30,871 bases of DNA from an uncultured Lachnospiraceae bacterium (GTDB taxonomy: Bacteria; Bacillota; Clostridia; Lachnospirales; Lachnospiraceae): positions 1-30,871 of the forward strand of contig CAKRTC010000026.1 of the NCBI GenBank assembly GCA_934402055.1. Reading direction: 5' to 3'. Within the stretch, counting starts at the first letter, position 1, and each line of letters opens with the position of its first letter. Positions 23,096-30,801 of the stretch are shown piece by piece. The notes beneath the pieces were generated by a model. That model was not told where the DNA came from and ran no database searches. It worked only from the letters and a program-made list of their open reading frames with translations. Both the position numbers and the translations under genes were made by a program.

Positions 23096-24463
23096 ATGAT
23101 GAAGGAAAATAAAAAAGTACTTATTGCCGGAACGGGAAAAAGCGGAATAGCCGCAGCCAAAATGGTCCTTAAGATGGACGGAGAAGTGCTGCTGTATAAC
23201 AGTAATGAGGATACAGACGGGGAAAGAGTGCTTGCACAGTTCGATGAGGGAGACAGAGTAAGTTTCCTGTGTGGTGAACTCAAGCCCGTTGATTTAAGAA
23301 ATATTCATCTTGCGGTATTAAGTCCGGGAATTCCGCTTAACAGCGAATTTATAACTCTTTTGGATCGTTCCAAGATCCCTGTGATAGGAGAACTGGAGCT
23401 TGCGTATCAGGCATCCAAGGGAAAAATCGCTGCGATAACCGGAACCAACGGCAAGACGACAACTACAGCTCTCGTAGGAGAGATATTAAAGGAACATTTC
23501 AAGGATGTTGTCGTTGCAGGCAATATAGGCGAGCCTTTCTCCGAGTATGCCCTGAAGACTAATGAGGATACTGTGAGTGTTGTTGAGGTAAGCTCATTCA
23601 TGCTTGAGACAATAAGCGAGTTTAAGCCTAATGTCAGCGCAATACTTAATATCACTCCGGATCACCTTGACAGACACGGCAACATGGATAATTATATAAA
23701 GTGCAAGAAAGCGATTGCGATGAACCAGAGCGAGGATGATCATATAGTTCTTAATTATATGGATGAGGTCCTCAGAGAATACGGAAAGAGCAAGGCACTT
23801 AAGCCTAAGGTGGTATGGTTCTCATCAGAAGAGCTTCCTGCCGAGGGTGAGCTGTTCTATCTTAAGGGTGATGACATCTTCTACAGACATGACGACAAAG
23901 ATGAGCTCTTTATAAACGTTCATGAGCTGAATCTGCTCGGCAGACATAATTATGAAAATGTTATGGCGGCGGCTGCTGTTGTAATCAAGATGGGTGTATC
24001 GGCAGAGGAGATCAAAAAAGTGCTTAAAAAGTTTAAGGCTGTAGAGCACAGGATCGAGTTTGTAAGAGAACGCTGCAGAGTCAGATATTATAATGACTCC
24101 AAGGGTACCAATCCGGATGCAGCTATACAGGCACTGAAGGCTATGCCCGGACCGACAATACTTATCGGAGGAGGTTATGACAAACACTCCGAGTATGACG
24201 ACTGGGTAAAGCTGTTCCCGGGAAAAGTCAAGAAGCTGGTGCTGCTTGGACAGACCAGGGACAAGATATACGAGTGCTGCAGAAAATACGGCTTTGACGA
24301 GGTATCCTATGCCGAGGATATGAACGAGGCTGTGAAGATATGTGCATCATTTGCCGATGAAGGAGATTATGTGTTGCTCAGTCCGGCGTGTGCAAGCTGG
24401 GGAATGTTTAAAAACTACGAGGAACGCGGAGAAATATTTAAAAGGTGTGTTGAGGAGCTTTAA
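23096..24463 (+). CDS. murD: UDP-N-acetylmuramoylalanine-D-glutamate ligase MurD
   Basis: MurD adds D-glutamate to UDP-MurNAc-L-Ala with ATP hydrolysis in the cytoplasm. Started at ATG 23096 it has 455 aa, and the N-terminal Rossmann motif KKVLIAGTGKSGIAA lies where expected. The ATP loop GTNGKTTTT is at about 116-124, followed by NITPDHLDRHG, the H-N-x-x-N motif in GRHNYENVMAA and YNDSKGTNPDAA. An alternative TTG start at 23078 has a good AGGAG seven bases upstream and overlaps the mraY stop as TTGA; it would add six residues. The enzyme is otherwise standard. murE, murF, murG and murC are not in this window. Confidence 0.95.
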   Translation: MMKENKKVLIAGTGKSGIAAAKMVLKMDGEVLLYNSNEDTDGERVLAQFDEGDRVSFLCGELKPVDLRNIHLAVLSPGIPLNSEFITLLDRSKIPVIGELELAYQASKGKIAAITGTNGKTTTTALVGEILKEHFKDVVVAGNIGEPFSEYALKTNEDTVSVVEVSSFMLETISEFKPNVSAILNITPDHLDRHGNMDNYIKCKKAIAMNQSEDDHIVLNYMDEVLREYGKSKALKPKVVWFSSEELPAEGELFYLKGDDIFYRHDDKDELFINVHELNLLGRHNYENVMAAAAVVIKMGVSAEEIKKVLKKFKAVEHRIEFVRERCRVRYYNDSKGTNPDAAIQALKAMPGPTILIGGGYDKHSEYDDWVKLFPGKVKKLVLLGQTRDKIYECCRKYGFDEVSYAEDMNEAVKICASFADEGDYVLLSPACASWGMFKNYEERGEIFKRCVEEL

Positions 24464-24496
24464 ACTTAGTACTTAACATACGGATGGGAGCATGAA

Positions 24497-25765
24497 TTGA
24501 CGTCTTACAGGACATCTGATAACTCAATAAGACATTACGGCAGTTCAATGCGGCCCCAAAGGGAAAGAGCCGTCAGGCAAGCCGATAAGGCACAAGAGCC
24601 TAAGAGAAAGAAAAACCAGGGCGGAAAGATCAGATACTATTATGATACGAGTCTGTTGTGTGCTCTGATATTCATATTCGGAGTCGGCTTACTTATCATA
24701 TATTCCAGCTCGCAATATACAGCTCAGCTTAATATGGGAGGCGATTCGGCTTACTTTTTTAAGCGTCAGCTGGTTATTGGCGGAGCCGGACTTGCAGGCG
24801 CGATAATAATGTCGTTTTTGAATTACAGGTGGCTGAATCTGTTTGATGGGATAGTAATAAAGGCGGCTTACGGTCTTTCTATATTGGCATTGATCGCAAC
24901 AACACTTATAGGCACTGCTTCCCACGGAAAAACAAGGTGGCTGACTATATTCGGAGTACAGTTTCAGCCTGCCGAGGTGGCCAAGATAACCATAATACTG
25001 ATGCTTGCCTGGTTTATAAGGAGGAAAGGCGCTTCCCTAAAAAGACGTGAAAATCTGTTAAAAGCCATAGCAATAGCGGCATTCCCTATACTTATTATGA
25101 TCAAGCAAAGTATCAGCTCGGTAATAATCGTAGCCTTGATAACTGCTGTAATGCTGTTTGTAGCACTTGACAATACCAAGTTTTTTGCAATCAGCGGAAG
25201 TATTGCACTTGCTGTAATAGCGGGTCTTAAGCCGTTGATGTCCTATGTAATACATAAGACCGGATATGCCAACAGACCGGAGGCTTACTTTATAAGACGA
25301 GTATTGGGATGGGCTGCACCCGATGTTTTCCCGGATGATGCTTATCAGACTACTCAGAGTTTGTATGCCATAGGCTCCGGAGGTATGCGCGGTCACGGAC
25401 TCGGTGAGAGTATACAGAAATTCGGAAAACTTCCCGAAGCACAAAACGATATGATATTTTCGATCGTATGCGAAGAATTCGGATTTATCGGTGCTGCAAC
25501 CTTGATGCTTCTGTTCTTCTATATCATATTGAGGGTATATGATATAGCGAAAAATGCCGATGATCTGTTTGGAACAATGATATGTACGGGAGTTATGGCA
25601 CATCTCGGTATACAGGTAGTGCTTAATATTGCGGTAGTAACAGGCGTTATTCCTAACACAGGAGTAACACTTCCGTTCATAAGTTACGGAGGCTCGGCGA
25701 TAATGTTTACCATGCTTGAGATGGGACTTGTGCTGAGTGTAGCACACAGGATACAGAGAAACTGA
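24497..25765 (+). CDS. ftsW: SEDS peptidoglycan polymerase FtsW
   Basis: FtsW is the septal glycosyltransferase of the SEDS family, polymerising lipid II together with the class B PBP. The 422-aa protein has a basic cytoplasmic N-terminus (residues 1-46) and about ten membrane helices. Family motifs include GKTRWLTIFGVQFQPAEVAK, the extracellular segment with EAQNDMIFSIVCEEFGFIG carrying the catalytic-type aspartate, and NTGVTLPFISYGGSA. The start is TTG at 24497, six bases after GGGAG; the ATG five bases earlier is followed at once by a stop codon (ATG AAT TGA). Position in the division cluster supports FtsW over RodA. Confidence 0.93.
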   Translation: MTSYRTSDNSIRHYGSSMRPQRERAVRQADKAQEPKRKKNQGGKIRYYYDTSLLCALIFIFGVGLLIIYSSSQYTAQLNMGGDSAYFFKRQLVIGGAGLAGAIIMSFLNYRWLNLFDGIVIKAAYGLSILALIATTLIGTASHGKTRWLTIFGVQFQPAEVAKITIILMLAWFIRRKGASLKRRENLLKAIAIAAFPILIMIKQSISSVIIVALITAVMLFVALDNTKFFAISGSIALAVIAGLKPLMSYVIHKTGYANRPEAYFIRRVLGWAAPDVFPDDAYQTTQSLYAIGSGGMRGHGLGESIQKFGKLPEAQNDMIFSIVCEEFGFIGAATLMLLFFYIILRVYDIAKNADDLFGTMICTGVMAHLGIQVVLNIAVVTGVIPNTGVTLPFISYGGSAIMFTMLEMGLVLSVAHRIQRN

Positions 25766-25799
25766 GTATTCAATTTATTAATAAACAATGATTTTACTG

Positions 25800-25832
25800 A
25801 TGCAGTCATTGCCTAACAGGCCATGACTGCAT
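25800..25832 (+). terminator. Hairpin between ftsW and ftsQ
   Basis: ATGCAGTCAT (25800-25809) pairs perfectly with ATGACTGCAT (25823-25832), with CCT/AGG able to pair inside. The tail TATAATATT is A/T but not a T-run, so termination would be partial at best. It is contained largely within the spacer of a possible promoter. Confidence 0.5.
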
Positions 25833-25838
25833 TATAAT
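25809..25838 (+). promoter_or_regulatory. Possible internal promoter for ftsQ
   Basis: TTGCCT (25809-25814) and a perfect TATAAT (25833-25838) are 18 bases apart in the 108-bp gap after ftsW. The gap is the longest within the division cluster apart from that before ftsZ (103 bp), which supports a secondary promoter here. Confidence 0.4.
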
Positions 25839-25873
25839 ATTCCTAAATTTATCTGCGGAGATTATTATTACGC

Positions 25874-26635
25874 ATGAGCCGTGATACGGATATCATTTAT
25901 ATTAAGCAGAGGAAAGTAAGGCATTGGGCTGCCTTACTTATTGTTTTGCTTATTTTTGCCATAGGTATGCAGATAAGGATAAAAAATGTTACGGTATTGG
26001 GTAATGAGACCTATACGGCAGAACAGGCTGAGGATCTTATTTTTTCGGACTATTGGGACAGAAATACTTTTGTATGTTTGTTCAATTCATTGACAGGAAA
26101 AAAGAAAGAAATACCGTTTGTGGACGATTATAAAATCGTTTTGAAAGGACCTTTCGATTGTGAACTAAGATTTTACGAGAAAAAGCCGGTCGGATGTATC
26201 AAATACATGAGTAACTACATGTACTTTGACAAAGACGGAATTATGATAGAATCTTCGGATATGAGACTTAAGGGAGTACCGGTCATAGAGGGACTCGAGT
26301 TTGGATATATAATTCTCGGTAAGCAGCTCCCTATATCGAATTCACGTCTGCTTAACAGCATTATGAATATTACACAGCAGATGAATCTTTATGAGCTCAA
26401 CTGCGATGCCATAAAATATAACGATAACAACAATACCGTTACCGCAGAATTGGATAACGGTGATATTGAGGTTTATCTTGGTACGGACGAAGGACTTGCT
26501 GCCAAGATATCGGCTCTTAACGATATGCTGCCGGAGATCAGAAACAGGGGGCTTAAGGGGACTCTGGATCTCAGCACTTATGATGACAATGAAAAAGGCA
26601 GCGTCAGCAGCTTTAAACTTAGAGAGGATAGTTGA
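25874..26635 (+). CDS. ftsQ: Cell division protein FtsQ/DivIB
   Basis: This is a bitopic divisome protein of 253 aa. A short basic cytoplasmic segment is followed by one membrane helix (about residues 18-34) and then the POTRA-like domain beginning IKNVTVLGNETYTAEQAEDLI, the typical FtsQ opening. A beta-rich FtsQ/DivIB region follows and the tail is short and polar. It links FtsL/DivIC to the PBP-FtsW synthase. Similarity in this family is low, but topology, the POTRA opening and location between ftsW and ftsZ agree. GCGGAG (25855-25860) is the likely ribosome binding site, about 13 bases from the ATG. Confidence 0.87.
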   Translation: MSRDTDIIYIKQRKVRHWAALLIVLLIFAIGMQIRIKNVTVLGNETYTAEQAEDLIFSDYWDRNTFVCLFNSLTGKKKEIPFVDDYKIVLKGPFDCELRFYEKKPVGCIKYMSNYMYFDKDGIMIESSDMRLKGVPVIEGLEFGYIILGKQLPISNSRLLNSIMNITQQMNLYELNCDAIKYNDNNNTVTAELDNGDIEVYLGTDEGLAAKISALNDMLPEIRNRGLKGTLDLSTYDDNEKGSVSSFKLREDS

Positions 26636-26642
26636 AAAATCA

Positions 26643-28115
26643 ATGACTGAGACAAAACAGGAAAGAGTACAGGAGTGGGGCAGTAAGCTTCCGGTCGGAA
26701 GTTTCATTGACATACTTGTTGCAAGTATAACGGTTTCTTTATTTGTCGCTGCCTTTGTAGCAGCGTTTTATACAGGAAAAGGACCGGCGACAATACTTAA
26801 TGACTGGATAAGGATCATGACCAGTCCGGATCCACTCATAACGGATTATTTTCAGGTGGCAGGTTTGTCTGCGGCGTTCTTTAATGCAGGAGTATGCGGT
26901 CTCATATGTACCATGTTTATGATACTGTTAGAAGGAAGCTCCAAGCCGAATTCATTTGCAGGCTACATACTTGTAATAGCTCATTGCTTTTACGGACTCA
27001 ATCCTATAACTATGATGCCATGCTTTATGGCGCCTATGTTATACATCAAGCTTCAGAAGCTTAAGCTGAACGACAACCTGCATATTTGTATGTTCTCGAC
27101 CTGCTTTGCGCCTTTTATCAGTGAATTTCTGTTCAGATATACCTTGGGTGATGCCTTTGTACAGGGAGAAGTGCATGTTACCGCATCGGGAATACTGATA
27201 GCTGCGATTTTTTCCTTTATCCTGGGATTTGTCGTTCCGGCAATACTTCCGGGAGCAAACGCATGGCATAAAGGCTATAATCTGTATAACGGCGGACTTG
27301 CGTTCGGTATATTCGGATTTTTTGTATATAACTTTTTGTATACGAGCTTCGGCGTTCAACCGCCCAAGGTACTCACTTATGTAAATCCGACATATGATGT
27401 CGTATCACATTCCTTCGGAATGTTTGTAAATATCTACTTTATAACAATATTCCTGCTGGCTATATTTGCGGGATTTCTGCTTAACGGCAGCAGCTTTAAG
27501 GGCTACCGTGAGCTGCTTAGGGATACCGGTTATCGAAGCAGCTTTGCGGACAGATACTCAATGCCTGTCTGTCTTATGAATCTCGGATTTTACGGTCTGA
27601 CAATACTTTTGTATATCAATTTCGTTATGTTTATTTCCTACGGAGTCGGTTTTACCGGACCGACAACGGGAGCAACCTTTGCTGCACTCACCTTTGTATT
27701 TCTCGGACAGCACCCGAAGATAGTATTGCCGATATTCGGAGGATTCATAGGAATATACCTGCTTAATGCGGCAATAGTGACATTGACGGGTCTTAATCCC
27801 GGATGGACCATATCAAGTCAGGGGTATATAAATGCCGCAGCCTTCGCAACCGGTATCTGTCCTTTGGTCGGTGTATACGGATGGTTCGCAGGATTTATAG
27901 GCGGAATCATTGATGCGGCAATATGCAGCTCCACGAGTGCACTGCACGGAGGTCTGGTACTTTATAACGGCGGATTTACAGCGGGAATAACGGTACTGAT
28001 GCTGCTGCCTATTCTTGAGCACTATGCTCACAAGAGCAAACGCAGCAGTATACCGATGAGCATGGAGCATTTCTTTATAGTTGAACACGGAAAGGACTTC
28101 AGAGATCTTGAATAA
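26643..28115 (+). CDS. DUF1576-family multi-pass membrane protein, function unknown
   Basis: This is a 490-aa protein with about ten or more hydrophobic segments, matching what I recall of the DUF1576 family, for example the stretch SPDPLITDYFQVAGLSAAF near residue 61. No enzymatic motif is recognisable. Two parts resemble each other in order and spacing: HKGYNLYNGGLAFGI (209-223) with HGGLVLYNGGFTAGI (435-449), and, before them, G-x-x-L-x(4)-F-x-G-x-x-P-x(4)-P patterns near 107-126 and 343-362. This suggests an internal duplication, as in many transporters. The start is ATG 26643, seven bases after the ftsQ stop, with GAGAGGA (26622-26628) rather far upstream. It sits between ftsQ and ftsZ, where other Firmicutes may carry ftsA. 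A transporter or wall-related role is inference only. Confidence 0.8.
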   Translation: MTETKQERVQEWGSKLPVGSFIDILVASITVSLFVAAFVAAFYTGKGPATILNDWIRIMTSPDPLITDYFQVAGLSAAFFNAGVCGLICTMFMILLEGSSKPNSFAGYILVIAHCFYGLNPITMMPCFMAPMLYIKLQKLKLNDNLHICMFSTCFAPFISEFLFRYTLGDAFVQGEVHVTASGILIAAIFSFILGFVVPAILPGANAWHKGYNLYNGGLAFGIFGFFVYNFLYTSFGVQPPKVLTYVNPTYDVVSHSFGMFVNIYFITIFLLAIFAGFLLNGSSFKGYRELLRDTGYRSSFADRYSMPVCLMNLGFYGLTILLYINFVMFISYGVGFTGPTTGATFAALTFVFLGQHPKIVLPIFGGFIGIYLLNAAIVTLTGLNPGWTISSQGYINAAAFATGICPLVGVYGWFAGFIGGIIDAAICSSTSALHGGLVLYNGGFTAGITVLMLLPILEHYAHKSKRSSIPMSMEHFFIVEHGKDFRDLE

Positions 28116-28159
28116 GCCGAAAAGTTAAGGGAAAATCGTTATTTATGCATCAAAATAAC

Positions 28160-28188
28160 TTGAAAAAAGCGAGTAAACAACTTATATT
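28160..28188 (+). promoter_or_regulatory. ftsZ promoter
   Basis: TTGAAA (28160-28165) and TATATT (28183-28188) are spaced by 17 bases, with initiation expected near 28195 and GGAGA (28208-28212) as ribosome binding site. A dedicated ftsZ promoter is common, since FtsZ is needed in large amounts. Confidence 0.65.
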
Positions 28189-28218
28189 AAAGAATATTAT
28201 GGTATACGGAGAATAATA

Positions 28219-29475
28219 ATGTTAGAAATAAAACTTCCTGAAACAGAATCAGCCGCAAGGATAATCGTTGTCGGAGTCGGCGGAGCAGGTAATAATGCAG
28301 TTAACCGCATGATAGACGAGAATGTTGCGGGTGTTGAATTTATAGGCGTTAATACAGATAAGCAGGCACTTCAGTTCTGTAAGGCTCCTACAGCTATGCA
28401 GATAGGAGAGAAGCTTACAAAGGGACTAGGTGCCGGAGCAAGACCTGAGGTAGGTATGAAGGCAGCTGAAGAAAGTGCCGATGACCTTGAGCAGGCTCTC
28501 AAAGGCGCAGATATGGTATTTGTCACCTGCGGTATGGGCGGCGGAACAGGTACCGGTGCGGCACCTGTAATTGCACGTATCTCCAAGGGACTCGGCATAC
28601 TTACTATCGGTATAGTTACCAAGCCTTTCAGATTCGAGGCAAAACAGCGTATGACCAATGCCAACGAAGGTATCGCCAATCTCAGGGAGAATGTCGATTC
28701 TTTGATCGTTATACCTAACGATAAGCTTCTTGAGCTTGTTGACAGACGTACAACTATGCCGGAAGCACTTAAGAAAGCAGATGAGGTTCTGCTTCAGGCT
28801 GTAACAGGTATAACAGATCTTATCAATGTACCTGCGCTTATCAATCTTGACTTTGCAGATGTATCTACAGTCATGAAGGATAAGGGCATCGCACATATCG
28901 GTATCGGTAAGGCTAAGGGAGATGACAAGGCGCTTGAGGCTGTTAAGCAGGCAGTTGCATCTCCGCTTCTTGAGACAAGCATCGAGGGTGCATCTGACGT
29001 TATCATTAATGTCAGCGGAGATATCAGTCTTATCGAGGCTAATGATGCTGCAATGTTTGTAGAAGAGCTTGCAGGTGAGAATGCAAACATTATCTTCGGT
29101 GCCGTATATGATGAGAAGGCGCAGGATGAGTGCACGATCACTGTTATTGCTACAGGTATCGTTGAGAAGAATCAGGCTAAGCCGCAGAGCAAGACAGTTC
29201 AGAGAGGCAATATTTTCGCTAACAGAAATACTGTAAATCCTTTCGGGGCACCTCAGGCTAAGACAGAGTTCAAGCCGTCGGAGGAGACTGTTCGCAGAAC
29301 TCAGCAGCCGGAGACACCAAAGCTTGATTTCGGCTTCTCCAATACCAATACACAGCAGCCGGCACAGCAGGCTCCGCAGCAGCAGACAAGAGCGGCAGGC
29401 AATTATCCGCTCAGATCCGAGATGAATAAGGAAATGACTATCGATATTCCGGATTTCCTTAAGAACAGAAGATGA
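28219..29475 (+). CDS. ftsZ: Cell division protein FtsZ
   Basis: FtsZ is the tubulin-like GTPase that forms the Z-ring. The 418-aa protein has the N-terminal VVGVGGAGNNAVNRM, the tubulin signature GGGTGTG (residues 107-113), and the T7-loop region NLDFADV supplying catalytic acidic residues. A Gln/Pro/Thr-rich disordered linker (about 320-400) leads to the conserved C-terminal peptide TIDIPDFLKNRR, the docking site for partners such as FtsA or SepF. It has its own promoter and is followed by a strong terminator at 29499-29527, which ends the division cluster. It is a typical member in all respects. Confidence 0.97.
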   Translation: MLEIKLPETESAARIIVVGVGGAGNNAVNRMIDENVAGVEFIGVNTDKQALQFCKAPTAMQIGEKLTKGLGAGARPEVGMKAAEESADDLEQALKGADMVFVTCGMGGGTGTGAAPVIARISKGLGILTIGIVTKPFRFEAKQRMTNANEGIANLRENVDSLIVIPNDKLLELVDRRTTMPEALKKADEVLLQAVTGITDLINVPALINLDFADVSTVMKDKGIAHIGIGKAKGDDKALEAVKQAVASPLLETSIEGASDVIINVSGDISLIEANDAAMFVEELAGENANIIFGAVYDEKAQDECTITVIATGIVEKNQAKPQSKTVQRGNIFANRNTVNPFGAPQAKTEFKPSEETVRRTQQPETPKLDFGFSNTNTQQPAQQAPQQQTRAAGNYPLRSEMNKEMTIDIPDFLKNRR

Positions 29476-29498
29476 TTTCATATAGGATATGATTTAAG

Positions 29499-29527
29499 GC
29501 GAGGCAGTTTATCTGCCTCGCTTTCTT
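29499..29527 (+). terminator. Rho-independent terminator of ftsZ
   Basis: GCGAGGCAG (29499-29507) pairs perfectly with CTGCCTCGC (29513-29521) around TTTAT, followed by TTTCTT. Strong stem and T-rich tail close the division cluster. Confidence 0.9.
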
Positions 29528-29595
29528 ATTGATTAAAGCCGGAGTGCAGTCGGCGAAGCGGAAGCTCGCAGTGTGTAAAAATCAACATGTTATTG

Positions 29596-29611
29596 TTTTA
29601 ACGCGTTAAAA
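29596..29611 (+). promoter_or_regulatory. 16-bp perfect palindrome upstream of asd
   Basis: TTTTAACGCGTTAAAA is a perfect palindrome centred 21.5 bases upstream of the first base of the asd -35 box. The AACGCGTT core with a central CG resembles LacI-family operators. Location upstream of the -35 box suggests a regulator that activates or loops; the protein is not known. Confidence 0.55.
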
Positions 29612-29624
29612 TGCTTTTGTGCCA

Positions 29625-29653
29625 TTGACACAAACAGGATTTAGGTGTATTTT
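29625..29653 (+). promoter_or_regulatory. asd promoter
   Basis: A perfect TTGACA (29625-29630) is followed after 17 bases by TATTTT (29648-29653). Initiation near 29660 gives a 60-base AT-rich leader before the ribosome binding site GGGGGA (29707-29712). No lysine riboswitch could fit in that leader. Confidence 0.6.
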
Positions 29654-29719
29654 CTATGCATTACACACAAAAAATAATTAATTGTTTTATTCAAATATAT
29701 TCATTAGGGGGAATAGCAA

Positions 29720-30727
29720 ATGAAGAAATTTAATGTGGCGATTCTCGGAGCAACAGGAGCAGTCGGACGTGAGATGCTCAAAGTCATTGAGGAGTATAAT
29801 ATTCCCGTAAATGAGCTCAGACCGCTTGCAAGTGCCAAGAGTGCGGGAACAGAGATCGATTTTCAGGGACGTAAGGTCAAAGTAATGGAAGCGACAGATG
29901 ACAGCTTTGAAGGTATGGACTTTGTACTCGGAGCCGTTCAGAATCCTATGTCCAAGAGATTTGCGCCTGCAATCGTTAAGGCCGGAGCCGTTTATATAGA
30001 TAACAGTTCAGCATTCAGAATGGATCCTGAGGTTCCGCTTGTGGTTCCTGAGATCAACGGAGAGGATGCTTTTAACAATAAGGGTATCATTGCCAATCCT
30101 AACTGCTCTACCATTATTACTCTTATGGCTGTTGCAGGTATAGCCAAGGTTTCTCCTATCAAGAATATGATTGCCTGCACTTATCAGGCTGTATCGGGAG
30201 CAGGAATCAACGGTCTTACTGAGCTTGAGGATCAGATGAAGGCTCTTACTGTAGGCGGAGAGATCGTGCACAAGACATTCCCGACTCAGATCGCGGCAAA
30301 TGTTATTCCGTTCATAGGTGATCTCAAGGATAATCTCTACACCTCAGAGGAGATGAAGATGCAGAACGAAGGAAGACGTATCTTACACCTTCCGGAGCTC
30401 CTTGTTACCTGCACTTGCGTAAGAGTACCGGTTATGCGTTCACATTCAATTTCGGTTACACTTCGTACCGAGAGAAAACTCAGCATCGAGGAGGCTAATG
30501 AGGCAATCAGAGGCTTTGATGGCGTAAGACTTATTGATGATATCGACGGTCGCTGCTATCCGACACCGCTTGATACTTCTAACCAGGATATCGTATATGT
30601 AGGAAGAGTAAGAGATGATCTTACTGATGATCACGGTCTTACACTCTGGTGCTGCGGAGATCAGGTAAGAAAGGGCGCTGCAAGCAACGCGGTTCAGATC
30701 ATGAAGAAGCTTATCGAGAGAGCTTAA
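29720..30727 (+). CDS. asd: Aspartate-semialdehyde dehydrogenase Asd
   Basis: Asd reduces aspartyl phosphate to aspartate semialdehyde with NADPH, the branch point to lysine, diaminopimelate, threonine and methionine. The 335-aa protein begins with the nucleotide-binding NVAILGATGAVGREML; the catalytic cysteine is C129 in NPNCSTI, followed by YQAVSGAG and the substrate-binding histidine H242 in VMRSHSIS. Length and motifs are those of the bacterial enzyme. It has its own promoter, a palindrome upstream, and a terminator at 30771-30796 beside which a group II intron has inserted. Its closeness to the wall cluster is metabolically sensible, since diaminopimelate is a wall building block, but it is a separate transcription unit. 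Confidence 0.96.
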   Translation: MKKFNVAILGATGAVGREMLKVIEEYNIPVNELRPLASAKSAGTEIDFQGRKVKVMEATDDSFEGMDFVLGAVQNPMSKRFAPAIVKAGAVYIDNSSAFRMDPEVPLVVPEINGEDAFNNKGIIANPNCSTIITLMAVAGIAKVSPIKNMIACTYQAVSGAGINGLTELEDQMKALTVGGEIVHKTFPTQIAANVIPFIGDLKDNLYTSEEMKMQNEGRRILHLPELLVTCTCVRVPVMRSHSISVTLRTERKLSIEEANEAIRGFDGVRLIDDIDGRCYPTPLDTSNQDIVYVGRVRDDLTDDHGLTLWCCGDQVRKGAASNAVQIMKKLIERA

Positions 30728-30770
30728 TTCAGATCAAAGCAATCTTAATAAAATACTGATAAGGTTAACG

Positions 30771-30801
30771 GATCCGGGTGTACATGCATCCGGGTCTCTT
30801 T
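30771..30801 (+). terminator. asd terminator, tail interrupted by an intron
   Basis: GATCCGGGTG (30771-30780) pairs with CATCCGGGTC (30787-30796) over ten positions, including two G-T pairs, around a 6-base loop. Only TCTTT remains of the T-tract before the predicted intron boundary at 30802. The gap from the asd stop to this hairpin shows nothing else. Confidence 0.85.

Noticed and set aside
28426..29481. 351-codon open frame on the minus strand opposite ftsZ
   Set aside because: It lies wholly against ftsZ, is rich in Cys, Ile, Leu and Arg as expected of an antisense reading of this codon usage, has no family resemblance and no ribosome binding site.
29654..29719. Lysine riboswitch in the asd leader
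   Set aside because: The leader is only about 60 AT-rich bases, far too short for the roughly 170-nt lysine aptamer, and no matching helices are seen.
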